A stretch of DNA of 64,000 nucleotides from positions 4,216,001 through 4,280,000 of the forward strand of contig NW_027331831.1 of the NCBI RefSeq assembly GCF_033568475.1, in the 5' to 3' direction. Shown piece after piece: positions 10,521-21,828 of this stretch (its first letter is position 1; each line of letters begins with the position of its first letter). The position numbers were made by a program, and so were the translations under genes. This DNA comes from Henckelia pumila (taxonomy: Eukaryota; Streptophyta; Magnoliopsida; Lamiales; Gesneriaceae). Below the pieces are notes generated by a model. That model had not been told where the DNA came from. It was given only the letters and a program-made list of their open reading frames with translations, and did not search any database.

Positions 10521-12397
10521 TTACCGACAATCAATCAAGACCGTGCTATAGAAGGCAATGTCTTCCTGAGCTTGAGCAATCTTTTTCTCGGCACGAGTCA
10601 TCAGCAGCTGAATGGTGGCAGTGGTGAATTCCAGGGAGGTAGGAGTAGGCACTGTTTCTTCAGTGTTGTCTCCCATGTTGGCAACATCGGGGGCAACACC
10701 AGCAATGTCAGCAGCAGGAGTAGGAGTGGCAGTCCAGGGTAAATCCAGAACACGATTTCCCTTTAGAAGACCAGCTGCTAACTTTAAAACCTCAGGTTGA
10801 TCAGTGAGATCTTCTGTAATATTGCGGATGAAAGCCTGAGATTCCAATATGCCATAGATCAAAATTGGAGCACAGTCCTGAATACCATCTTCCCAAAATT
10901 AAAAGGACTCCCGGTCCCAATGGCATATAAAATGACCGCCTGCGGTCTGGTGATAACTGTTGAATTGGAAGAAGGAGTCCAATTCCTGACAGCTATCTTA
11001 TGCAGCACAGAATAAAAGGAGGTGAGCTTAGCTGCAGAAAAATGGTCAGAGAATTTTTTGACCATACCACCAGTGAGAACAGAAATCACTTCGTTGATTT
11101 CTGGAGGATTGCCTTCATCAACGTCTGGGGTGGAATAAAAAGAGTTGATAACAGCTGGAGTGAACTCGAACAGCCTACCCCTAAGGTACACCAATCCATA
11201 CTTTGAAGATTCTGGATCTTCAATGCTTGCAGTCAAGTTGGCGTAGAATTCCAGAATCACCCTCTTACAGTAGGGTATTACAGCAACAACAGTAGAATAT
11301 AGCTGTCAAAGCTTCAAAAAGTCAATGAGATTGTACCTATCGTAGGAGCAAACATCAATGTTCCTCTCATCCAGTAGACCTCTGTGAGCAAGGAGAGGCC
11401 AAGTTGCAGCAGCATCACCAGAGTAAAACATGAGGGAATGAGCAGCATCCATGTCATAGTCCTCATCAACAGTGTTGTTCGTGGTGTTGACGACACCAAC
11501 AGCAACACTGACATCAGCAGCAACAGAAACATCCTCTTGGTCTAGAGGGTCTTCATCAGCATCCATGCTGGAAACATCCTCAGAGTCTTCTTCTTCTCCA
11601 ATATCAGTATTCTTATCAGAAGAGTCAGCAACCGAATTGGCAGAGGAGGAAGAGGAGGAAGAGACAGAATGTTGTTGAGCTTTGCCTTGTGCAAACTCCT
11701 CCATCATCTCAGCATCAGGCTCATCATCGGAGAGATGAGCAGAGGGAGGAACAGAAGAGAACCCCTTTCCTTTCTTGAGGCTCTCCAGAATTTGAGCCAA
11801 GGTGTCATCTTCATCAGAATCAGCACTTTCTTGAGGAGCAGTAGCTGCTGGAATGTCCTTAGAAGGGACATGATCAGAAGAGTTTGAATCCTCGCTATCA
11901 GAAACGGATTCAACTATCGGAGTGGAGGCAGAGGCAGCAGCAGAACTAGAGGGTTTCTTCCTCGCCACAAATTCAAAATTGGCATCATCAGAATCGTCGC
12001 CCGAGCTGCGATCTTCTTCAGCCATGGATATGCGGGGACCCTTGTAAAAACACTTGGACTGAGTAAAGTCAGGGTTGTAACCTGCCTGCCTTTTAGATCG
12101 GCGTGCCATCGATGCAGCAGGATTCACCTTATTCAAAACGGAGAAATTAGGAAGATTTTCCACATCAATTGCGTTCCCTGGTTCTCCAGGCATGAGAACA
12201 GCAAGAGGAACAGGTTCCATGGGTACAGGAATTATCGGCAGAGAAGAAGTGGAAGATGGGTTTTCTGGTGTTGTAACACCGGCAGCAACATCAGGCTCTT
12301 TGTGGCCCATCTCACTTCGAATATCCTGTGGATCAAATCCTGCCATTGAACGAAAATTTGAGAGTGAGAGACGGGTAGGGTTCGCAGAGAAAAGCAA
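10521..12397 (-). pseudogene. Extra (env-position) ORF with plant-transposon-protein domain
   Basis: It lies downstream of pol on the same strand. From 12397 the frame encodes a Ser/Asp/Glu-rich protein of 363 residues, with an acidic low-complexity middle and a basic patch (MARRSKRQAGYN). It hits an in-frame TGA at 11306-11308 and continues in the same frame into a conserved domain starting EFYANL, then VYLRGRLFEFTPAVINSFY and later ITRPQAVILYAIGTG. This matches the domain annotated in plants as 'putative plant transposon protein'. A one-base shift near 10860 separates the last ~110 residues. The product's function is unknown. Calling it an envelope is positional only; I see no signal peptide or clear transmembrane segment. 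Confidence 0.7.
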
Positions 12398-13375
12398 TCG
12401 GGAACAAAGAATTGAGAGAAGATGATAATGCCCGATGAAAAAAATATATTTAAAGAATCCTTATCTCAAATGGTAACAAAATCCTAACAAACCCATAATT
12501 ACCCTGATTTCTGATCTATCTCCAGTTACAACGGTAACTTTCCTATCGGTCGAAAATTAAAAACCGAGATTAAAGAGATAGTATCACATACTTAAGGCAA
12601 TAATCTGAGATAAATATTTCAATCCAAATATTCCAGAATTACCTCCACATCAGCCTAACTCCACTGAACCAAAAATCAATCACAAAAATTCAATTTTTTA
12701 GTAAATAGGGTAAATCATCAAAATTCGTCTAGTTAGAACCTTACCCAAAAACAGAACCTTATGAGCAAAAATGCATATGCATGACCTATTTTATACCTAA
12801 ACAGAGTGTAACATAAAATAAAAATGCAATCACAAGCAAAACAATATGTTGACGAGTGTAGTGTTGCCTCTCGTGTTGCCAACATCAACTCCAATACCAT
12901 AGTTTTTCAAAAAGTATTTGAGACATACACACTTGATTACCCTTGATATAGAAAATTTCAGAAGTGGTAGCTTTCACACTAATCGAACAGTCTTCATTGG
13001 ACTCAATTAGGTAGCTTTTTCCATTTTCTTCCAATTTGGATAAAGTTCGTATTTATGACATTGGTCAACAAACTTCATAAAAGATTATGACACTGAATTT
13101 GCGAAACCACCTTTCACATGGAACAAGAACATGGAATACACGTACATCCCTCAACTACTTAGTGGTTTAGTCAGAGTCTATTTTGCAAGGGCCAGTGTGT
13201 TTCAATAACAGTTTGCAGAAAAACTTGGCATTGAGTGAATCAACGAACCAGAGATTTAAACACCACACAAAACAGAATGAGTGCAGAATGTCTAAAAACC
13301 TTAAAAAATGCATGACAAGAAAAACAACAGTGTTGCCGGTAGTGTTGTAACACCGAAGACAACACATGCAAGGGA
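12398..13375. other. Sirevirus spacer between RNase H and the extra ORF
   Basis: No reading frame of note. It holds two nested-palindrome motifs (12859-12898 and 13328-13365). It probably carries the leader of a subgenomic or spliced RNA for the extra ORF, but I cannot place splice sites. Confidence 0.5.
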
Positions 13376-16012
13376 TTATAATGCACACATGCTGAGAGAC
13401 CTTCGAAGAGTTGAAAATCTCTCATGATCTAATGCTTTAGTAAAGATGTCTGCCAATTGGTTATTGGTTCCAACAAACTCCATTTGAATCATACCTTTTT
13501 CTACCAAATCTCGAATAAAGTGATGACGAATGTCAATGTGTTTTGTGCGTGAGTGTTGAACTGGATTTTTTGATATATCAATAGCACTCGAATTATCACA
13601 ATAAACAATGGGGGGTTCACTCTTAAAACCATAGTCTTCAATCATTTGGTTCATCCAAAGAAGTTGTGAGCAACAACTTTCGGCTGCCACATATTCAGAT
13701 TCAGCAGTCGAAAGTGGCACACAATTTTGCTTACGACTATACCATGAGACCAAATTATTGCCAAGGTAAAAACACCCACCCGTAGTGTTTTTTCTATCAT
13801 TCACATCACCAGCCCAATCGGAATCACTAAAACCTACAAGGTTAGTGTTGGTTTCCCTTGTATACCACAATCCCAAGTCCAATGTACCCGAAACATATTT
13901 CAAAATTCTCATGACAGCTTTTAAATGGGTTACCTTTGGATCAGATTGGTATCTAGCACATAAACACACACTGAACATGATATCAGGACGACTAGCAGTC
14001 AAATACAAAAGACTCCCTATCATGCTGCGATACATGGTGTTGTCAACACCAGCCGTAACACTGTCTTTTCCTAATTTTTTACTCGAGCCCATAGGAGTTT
14101 TCATGTTCTTAACATTCTCTTTGCAAAACTTTTTCACCAAGTTCTTTGCATACTTACTTTGACAAAGAAAAATTCATTCATTTGTTTGCTTAACTTGCAA
14201 TCCAAGGAAAAAAGTTAACTCTCCTACCATGCTCATCTCGAAAGTAGAAGACATGCATTCAACAAAATTATCAACATGTTTTTGGGAAGACGCACCAAAG
14301 ATAATGTCATCCACATATACTTGACAAATAAGAATTTCACCTTTGGCCTTTTGAATAAAAAGAGTTTTGTCAACTTCACCTCGTTTGAAGCCAATTTCGA
14401 GTAAATACTCGGTCAACCTACCATACCATACTCGTGGAGCTTGCTTCAAACCATAGAGTGCTTTCTTCAACTTGTAAACATGATCCAGGTGATGTGGATC
14501 CTCAAAGCCTTTGGGTTGCTTCACATACACTTCCTCATTCAAAATACCATTCAAAAACGCACTCTTCACATCCATTTGATAAAGTTTTATACCCATATGA
14601 CATGCAATAGCTAGCAATAATCGGACTGACTCAATGCGGGCAACAGGAGCGAAGGTCTCATCAAAATCAACCCCCTCAACCTGCGTATACCCTTGAGCAA
14701 CCAACCTTGCTTTGTTCCTAATGATGTTTCCTGATTCATCGGTTTTATTTTTGAAAATCCATTTTGTACCAATAACATTACCATGATCAGGTGGTGGAAC
14801 CAAAAACCAAACATCATTTCGGACAAATTGCTCAAGTTCTTCATGCATGACATTTACCCAAAATTTATCATTCAAAGCATCATTGACATTCTTGGGTTCA
14901 ATATTGGAGACAAAACAGGAATGCATTACCTGAGAGTACACAGAACTCATGCATACTAAACCAACCATCTTGCGGTAGTCAACCTTGTCCTTACCTCGAG
15001 TTTGCCTTGTTCCATGCACATTTTCAATAATCTGTGATGAAGGATGATTCTTCTGTATCTTGCTTGGAGGGTTCTTTTCAGTAATCATTTCAGCTTCCTC
15101 ATTATTTTGGGAATTTTCCTCATGAATTTCTGAAGGAACCAGTGTTGTGTTTGGTGTTGTAACATCTGAGGCAACACTGTGTTCTTCGGGAGAAATTTCT
15201 AGCAAGCCTTCAACATCATCTTCAGCAGTTTTTCCTTTGAGATCTACACCATCATAAAAAACAACATTAATGGATTCCATCATTGTTCTGGTCCTAAGGT
15301 TATACATCCTATATGCACGACTATTAGTAGAATAACCAAGGAACAAACACTTATCACTCTTGGAATCAAATTTTACTAGGTGATTTCTATCATTCAAAAC
15401 ATAACACACACAACCAAATATATGAAAATAGTTAAGATTTGGTCTCTTTCCCATGAGTATCTCATAGGAAGTCATTGAAGAACCACTTCTCAAATAAACC
15501 CGATTGGAAATATGGCACGCTGTGTTCAATGCTTTTGCCCAAAATCTTTTGAAGATATTTTTTGAGCTCATCATCACCCTAGCCATCTCCTGCAACGTTC
15601 TATTCTTCCTTTCGGCAATTCCATTCTGTTGAGGAGTTTTTGGGGCAGAGAACTCTTGTGAGATACCCATCTTATCACACAAAGAAGAAAACAATGAGTT
15701 CTCAAATTCCTTTCCATGATCAGTTCTGATCCTTGCTACAGTCAAAGTATGTAGGTTAGTAATCTTGGTAAACAACTTCTTAAAAACACCAAAAGTATCT
15801 GATTTTTCTCTAAGAAACCTTATCCATGTAAAACGAGAAAAATCATCAACACATACCAAAGAATACTTTTTACCTCCATAACTTTCGACTTCCATGGGTC
15901 CCATCAAATCCATGTGCAAAAGTTCGAGACACCGTGTTGTCCCACAGTAACACGGGATGCGCAACACGGGTTTGCTTACCTTTTTGGCATGCACCACAAA
16001 CATATGGAACAC
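13376..16012 (-). pseudogene. Sirevirus pol: integrase, reverse transcriptase, RNase H
   Basis: The integrase core has CVDDFSRF and [10 protein letters not shown] (near 15700) and the [11 protein letters not shown] motif. The reverse transcriptase shows [20 protein letters not shown] and the catalytic YVDDIIF near 14300. RNase H shows STAESEYVAAES near 13690 and TKHIDIRHHFIRD. One in-frame TGA at 14174-14176 splits RT from RNase H, where the frame otherwise continues. The junction with gag-protease is frameshifted between about 15930 and 16000. The order IN-RT-RH is that of Copia. Confidence 0.85.
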
Positions 16013-18397
16013 CAGTCTTTAGATTTGGAAAACCTCTGATAACTTCATACTTACTCAGATTCTTTAAGGTCTTGAAATTCACATGTCCAAGTTTTTGGTG
16101 CCATAGACTAAACTCATCAATCTTTGAGTGTCTACATGCCAAGTCTTCACCTAGTTGGTAGCAGTTATCCACTGATCGTGTACCTGTGATAACACAACGA
16201 TTAGCATTATCAAAAACTTCACAAGTATTTTTATCAAACTTCACATGCAAATCATCATCACACAGTTGGCTAATTGAAATTAAATTTGCATTAAGTCCTT
16301 CAACATGTAAGACGTTGTGAAGCTTTGGAAACCCTTCCACATTGAGTGTTTCTTTGCCAACAATCCTTCCTTTTGCACCTCCTCCATAGGTCACTCTACC
16401 ACCATTCTGTTCAAGGTAGTCCGTGAGGTGATCTTTCAAACCTGTCATGTGCCGAGAGCTTCCACTATCAAAATACCAATTACCTGCAGTGTTAGCTTTC
16501 AAGGAAGTATAAATAACAAAACATCTAACATCAGGCTTTTGTATCCAGACTTTCTTCATAGTGGGCCTCTTTCTGCCAGTGTTGCTCTTGGTGTTGGACA
16601 ACACGGAGGGTAACACTTGCTTAGATTCCCACAAAACATAGTCATTTTTAAGCTTACGACAAAAAGGCCTGATATGACCAGATTTGAGACAATAGTGACA
16701 TACAAAAGGACGCTTCCATTGTTTTGGCTTAGGAACAGAAACATCTTTTTCAACAATGAGTTTCTTACCTTTCGAAGCAGTTGAAGGATGGTTCAAGGAA
16801 TCATTACCTTCCTTCACAAACACTGGTGTTTTGGAACATTCACCAGTTTCAAAAACACTTTCTTTAAAACCAAGTCCAAACTTATCATTCTTACCCATAG
16901 TCAAAATGGAATCAAGTTTGCTCGAACTGGAATTAAATTTATCAAGTGTAGTTTTTGCTCTTTCAAGTTCAGAATTCAGCAACCCTAATTCCATATCTTT
17001 CTTACTCATGAGAATTTCCAGTCTAGCCACAACAGCTTTCAATTTAGTATTCTCTTTTGTAAGAGTTGTGTTCAACTGATTCCTCTTGTTCCAATCACTG
17101 TATAACTCTTCATAGAGTTTTTGAATACCTTCCAGAGTATAAGGATCAGCTACCTGTTCTTCATGATTGCTGGAATTGACAAGGTTAGAAGCAACAAAAC
17201 AAACAGATTTTTGAATAGTGTTGCGTCCAGGTGTTGCAACACCGGAGCCAACACCAAGAGGATTAATCTGAAAATTTTTCTTACTCTCCAGTAAAGCAGT
17301 AAAAGATATGAGATCTATCTGTTCAACCTTTTCTTGTTCTTCTTCAGAATCATCATCACTCAAAGAAACATTCATACCTTTCCGAAGGCGATTTGCGCAT
17401 TCATAAGCATAGTGGCCATATCCCTTACATTCCCTGCATTGAATGTTATCAAAATTTTTGCTTGAGGACTGAACCTTACTATCATACCTTTGACGAGGTC
17501 CTCGAGTAGCAGCAGGTTTTTGAGGCTTCTCTGAAGTAGGCAGTCTAGGAAAATTTGAGGATTGTGCACTTTTCACATCCTTCTTTTCTTTCATTACCTT
17601 GAGATAATCAGTAAATTTCTTCGAGATCAAGGCAATAGAATTTTCCTCAAGATCAGAATCCTTTACTTCCTGTTGAACTTCAGCAAAATCATTGTAAACA
17701 TTATTAGATACTTGAAAAGCAATAGACTTACCTTTCGAGTCATCTTCGGCTTCCAACTCCATCTCATAGGTGCGAAGAGAACTAATTAACTCATCCAAAC
17801 CCATTATAGATGTATCTTTTGATTCATCTATAGCACAAACCTTGGTGTGAAATCTTTTGGGAACAGAACGAAGCACTTTCGATACAAGTCTCTCGTTCGA
17901 AATAGGATCACCAAGAATAGATGCTTCATTAGCAAGGCTCTTCAACCTTCCATTGTATTCCATGATGGTCTCTGATTCCTCCATTCTCATTTTCTCAAAT
18001 TTTGAAGTTATGAGACGCATCCTTGTCTTCTTGACACTAGCCGAGCCTTCACAGTGGGTTTGTAGTTTCTCTCAAGCATCCCTAGCACAAGTACAAGTAC
18101 CAATTAGATTAAACATGTTCATATCAACTGAAGTGAACATAGCATTAAGAGCTTTAGCATTATAAATAGCCGCAGTATTCTCTTGGTTGTCCATTGTGAT
18201 CTTGGCTTTGGTCCTAGTACATCATCATCTCTCATCGGTGGTGTCCAGCCATCAAGAACACGTTGCCAAGCCCTGGACTCAATGGATTGAATATACATGC
18301 TCATCTTCAATTTCCAAGGGCCGTAATTTGTTTCATCCAAAATAGGTGGACGAATTGCACTTGTGTACGGAGTGTTCATAACTAACCTGTAACACAA
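15870..18397 (-). pseudogene. Sirevirus gag and protease
   Basis: The start near 18382 (MNTPYTSAIRPPILDETNYG) gives the Gag N-terminus. A frameshift near 18195 and an in-frame TGA at 18072-18074 break it. The main reading then runs from 18020 and encodes the rest of Gag, a CCHC knuckle (CRECKGYGHYAYEC, near 17400), a coiled-coil-like region, a second CCHC (CHYCLKSGHIRPFC, near 16680), the aspartic protease site WYFDSGSSRHMTG (near 16460) and the pre-integrase LWHQKLGH zinc region (near 16095). Two knuckles and a long Gag suit a Sirevirus. Confidence 0.82.
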
Positions 18398-18428
18398 ACC
18401 AGGAACTCACTTAGTAAAGTCAAGTGGT

Positions 18429-18441
18429 GGCTCTGATACCA
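18429..18441 (-). other. Primer binding site, initiator Met tRNA
   Basis: Minus strand TGGTATCAGAGCC lies two bases inside the 5' LTR (18444-19278). It is complementary to the 3' end of plant initiator-methionine tRNA. Confidence 0.9.
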
Positions 18442-18443
18442 CG

Positions 18444-19278
18444 TGAAATAAACGGTGTACATGGTTGTTATGTAAAATAAGACAGTGTTGTACTTCGTGT
18501 CGTAACACCAAAGACAACACAGTGCAACGGAAATTTAAAGCGTAAATAAAACTCAAGTAATAACTTTTGCATGAGTATAAAACTCGTGCGGGTGCCTTAT
18601 GGCTAAATATCACTAGTAAACGTAAGAGCAGTCTTACAAAATAATCCTAGTAATTTTACGAAAAGTCATTAAATACTAAATTTTTCAACACGTTGAGAAA
18701 TCAAACTTGCATCCTAAAATACGACAAGGTATAAAAACTATTGGATGCAACTCCTGTGGCCTAAATTGAAGAGACAGTAAAGATCTTCGAACAACACTAT
18801 TCCCACAGTGTTGTCTCTGATGTCTTCAACACGAACGGCAACACGGGGACATGCAACAACGATGGTTACAAACCTTGCTTCAGAATTCTTCAAGATCTTC
18901 ACTCGAATTCTTCAGAGTATGCGCAGAGTAGTTTTCGTCTGAAGCCCTTATATTTCTTGTGCGTGGAAATCCTCTTTTATAGATAATCATCCAAGCTTTG
19001 AAGATTTCCTTAGATTGAGTCCTACAAGAATAGGTAACAATCTTTTAGTAGGAAATAAACTCTATCAATACATGGAAATCAAATCATGATAATATCAAAT
19101 TATATTTTATCAATTAATCACATTATCACGATATGATTTAAACTTTGGCAAATATATCTTTAACATATACGAGATATACATGGAATATTTACCAAATAAT
19201 CTATCTTGTCTAGAAAGCAAAATCTTCTAATTTCCAATTAATTGGGGCCGAAATATACAAGGAATAAAATTCCTTTCA
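18444..19278 (-). repeat. Sirevirus 5' LTR
   Basis: 835-bp partner of 9244-10078. The primer site is on its inner side and the TSD GCCTC on its outer side. It carries the same two nested-palindrome motifs (18483-18524, 18806-18844). Confidence 0.92.
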
Positions 19279-20601
19279 GCCTCCCACTCTTAGCCTAATG
19301 GTGTGTTGTGACGGGTTGAATTAATATTTTGTTAACCTGCTTAAAAGGTGGGCGACTTGCCTTCATCCTGTCTAATGACAGGTTGTAACGGGTCATGGAC
19401 CAACTCGCCCACCAGTGGTGGACCTACATGGTCCCGAAAGGGTGCGATCGCCCCCTCTGAAATTTTAAAAAAATTTAGTACTATATACATAATATCACTA
19501 TTAAATATAAATTTAATTGTAACTGCATCTTTGAAATTATTTTTAATAAAAACTTAGTACTATGTATATATATATATATCTAAAATATTAATTTAATTTT
19601 ATATTGATTAAAAGATCTTTGATGAATAAGATAAGAATAAATTTATTTTGACATATATATAATAAATTTGGCATTACCCATATCTTTTTAAAGAAAAAGA
19701 AAAGTCTTTTTGACTTGAATGTGATAAGGGAAATTTATTTTAATTATCCATCTGATTTCATCAAGTTAAAGATATTTTAGTACCAACTTGATAACTTTAT
19801 TTTTTTTACATTTGAAAATAACAATTAGTTCTCTGAAGTTGTTGAGATTAGCGAACTTGCTAAAAGAATGGTTCAATAAAAAAATCAATTATATCATTTG
19901 GTATACAGATTTACTTTTAAATTTAGCATTATTATTATTGTTGCAACTGTAAAAATAGAGTTATCAGTAATGAAAATCATAAAAACATCACTTCGTAATA
20001 GGTTGAGAGATGATATGTTGTTAAATGATTGTTTGATACCATATATTGAGCGATGTGTGTTCGAGACAGTTGATAATATATGTATTATTCATCATTTTTT
20101 TGATTGAGTATTATTCATTATTTTCAGATTATAAAATCTTTGTAAGTGTTATTGTAAAAACATATGAAGTTAATTATATATGATATTTGTTATATATTTT
20201 GCGTTGTATTAATTTTTTAAATTTGTTGAGTTCGCCCCACCTGATTAAAAATCCTGGATACGCCACTGTCGTCCACTGACCCATGTTTGACACTTCTATA
20301 ATGTGTAATAAACTATAATACCACTTCGGGGGGAAAAAAGAAAAAACTATTAATACCACGAGACAACAATTAGATTACGTTCGTATTGCCTTTGCTTTTC
20401 AAGCATTACACTTGATATAAACGTCCACAATTTTAATTGTAACTTTTAATTATTTACTCTTGTTTTTGGTTTAAAAAAATCAAATTAGCAAAATTCAATA
20501 AATTCTATGGATCTTCGCAACTACTTTACTAATAAAACCCATGGCACTTATATATAAATGATAATTATGGAGAAAATAATCTTAACGTGTTTACTAGCAA
20601 C
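19279..20601. repeat. Continuation of the DEFL module after the Sirevirus
   Basis: Outside the hAT insert, 19279-19412 and 20277-20601 match 38196-38614. The shared segments include the stretch with 'gacaacaattagattacgttcgtattg' and the TATA region. This is the promoter-side sequence of DEFL gene 2, with TATATAAA at 20551-20558. Confidence 0.7.
19413..20268 (+). pseudogene. hAT derivative with transposase C-terminal pseudogene
   Basis: The ends CAGTGGTGGACC and (inward from the right) CAGTGGCGTATCC are terminal inverted repeats. The 8-bp flanks TCGCCCAC (19405-19412) and TCGTCCAC (20269-20276) differ at one base. From about 19830 to 20107 the plus strand encodes a decayed hAT transposase end: a VEISELAKRMV-like stretch, then after a stop MKIIKTSLRNRLRDDMLLND and IPYIERCVFETVDN. 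The 5' half is deleted. It is the same family as the copy at 1-614, in opposite orientation. Confidence 0.75.
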
Positions 20602-21118
20602 ATGTCCAGCAAGTGTTTGAGTTTTTTCATTTTTATAGCCTTCGTTCTGGCGTCAGGTAAATAAAAAAAAACATTTATCTTTTCCAACTCTCCAGTTTTG
20701 AGTATATTTATTCTTTCTTTGTAATATAAATAAAATATTAATGGGGAGAATTTTTCAAGCAAAACAGTAAACAAGAAAAAAAAATACTAAGATTTAAGCA
20801 CCATTTGGAATCAGCATCACTATCTGTTACTAGTCACAATTATTTGCATGCACAGGTGAACGTCGGAGACATACCATGGAGGGTAAAATTGACATTTCAC
20901 CGCTCCTCGCGCCGCCGAGAAGTGCTCCTTCCTCAAGGACGGCGACGTATCCGTATACGTGTGTGAGTATTTTGGGAGTTTGTGGCAAGACTTTGAGCCC
21001 AGAAAGATGCATACAGCTATGCAATAATTACTATACGGGCCTTAATCCATATCCACATTGTGACCAATACCCCGGGATTGATGAGGTCTTTTGTTACTGT
21101 GAACACTACTGTTTGTAA
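20602..21118 (+). CDS. DEFL gene 2: secreted 8-cysteine defensin-like peptide
   Basis: Exons 20602-20656 and 20856-21118 with a 199-bp phase-1 intron (TCAG|GTAAAT ... GCACAG|GTGAA) give a 105-residue precursor. The signal peptide is MSSKCLSFFIFIAFVLASG. The mature part has a linker ending TATYPYTC and eight cysteines with exactly the same spacing as DEFL 1 (6, 8, 3, 12, 10, 1, 3). It is very close to DEFL 3 over the cysteine domain (for example GLNPYPHCDQYPGIDEVF in both) but has NNYY where DEFL 3 has YSYY. TATA box at 20551-20558. All splice and coding features look intact, so it is probably functional. Confidence 0.85.
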
Positions 21119-21426
21119 AAGGCGGAATATATTTGAGGAATATTATATATGATTTAAAGAAATTATGTATCAAGATGCGATTTAATTTTAGATCATATGT
21201 TAAATTTATGAATTATGTTTTCTACAAAGGAAGATTACGTACATTTTCGAATGTTTTCTTTCACGCAAATTAATACTAGTTGATGAAACTAAAGAAATAA
21301 ACTTTTGGATTTGATGGAATATATATATATATTGGAGAGGCCATTTAACTAAAAATTTCTCGAGGATGAAATCTTCCACATCTCCACATATTTCTGACAA
21401 GTCGAGGCTACCGCGATATTAATATT
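21119..21426. other. 3' flank of DEFL gene 2
   Basis: Closely matches 39142-39425 downstream of DEFL 3, ending with the shared 'tccacatctccacatatttc' and 'gacaagtcgaggct' region. No other gene. Confidence 0.6.
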
Positions 21427-21513
21427 AAATGATTTATGCTCTGCATGTGTACATTTGAAAGATACAATATTGGTGCTGCAAGGATTGTTTATATGATGAG
21501 AAAGAAAGGGTAT
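21427..21513 (+). pseudogene. PPR gene fragment, 5' part
   Basis: 87 bp matching 48959-49039 of the intact PPR gene (codons ~312-338), with a 4-bp and a 3-bp insertion that break the frame. The Copia element inserted at 21514 separates it from its continuation at 36476. It sits where DEFL-module homology stops. Confidence 0.85.
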
Positions 21514-21828
21514 TGTTGAAAGAAAAACAGCAGTAAATATACAATATAAGTGGAGAGAATATAATTTATTTAAGATAATCCAATCGATGGAAATGTTCTG
21601 CCTTTTGTAGACATAAAATGAGAAGCCACATATTTTAATTCTCTCTAACTGATTTCAAACAAACTAAGAAATAATCAAATCCTAATTAAGATATAGCTAC
21701 AGATTTTGACCCACTAACATTTGACTTGGTAACAAATAATTAATTAATTACCATTTATTCTAATAACTTAAGAATGAAATAAATAAATTTATTTAATAAC
21801 TGATAAGTATTGATGTTGTATTTCAATA

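Larger units (their letters stand above)
9283..18844. repeat. 15-copy dispersed nested-palindrome motif of the Sirevirus
   Basis: The approximate form is AGTGTTG, 5-7 nt, GTGTTG, 1-4 nt, CAACAC, 5-7 nt, CAACACT, so an inner palindrome sits inside an outer one. Copies: 9283-9324, 9606-9644, 10175-10212, 10661-10700, 11470-11510, 12267-12292 (partial), 12859-12898, 13328-13365, 14036-14063, 15140-15179, 15932-15969, 16577-16617, 17217-17255, 18483-18524, 18806-18844. I did not notice it elsewhere in the window. It lies in LTRs, the untranslated spacer and coding DNA alike. Confidence 0.85.
9244..19278 (-). mobile_element. Complete Sirevirus-type Copia LTR retrotransposon
   Basis: A 10-kb element runs between two 835-bp LTRs with TG...CA ends and an exact 5-bp TSD, GCCTC (9239-9243 and 19279-19283). 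Order on the minus strand: 5' LTR, initiator-Met-tRNA primer site, gag, protease, integrase, reverse transcriptase, RNase H, spacer, an extra ORF, purine tracts, 3' LTR. Copia domain order plus a long extra ORF after pol and multiple purine tracts point to the Sirevirus lineage. The LTRs differ at roughly 16 positions by eye (about 2%). Several stops and frameshifts make it non-autonomous now. Confidence 0.9.

Noticed and set aside
11306..12397. True envelope glycoprotein in the Sirevirus
   Set aside because: No signal peptide, fusion peptide, or membrane anchor seen; the protein is acidic, Ser-rich and carries a plant-transposon-protein domain instead.
10175..17255. CRISPR-like array from regularly spaced palindromic repeats
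   Set aside because: The repeats are degenerate and hundreds of bases apart within a retrotransposon of a plant genome; spacers are coding sequence.
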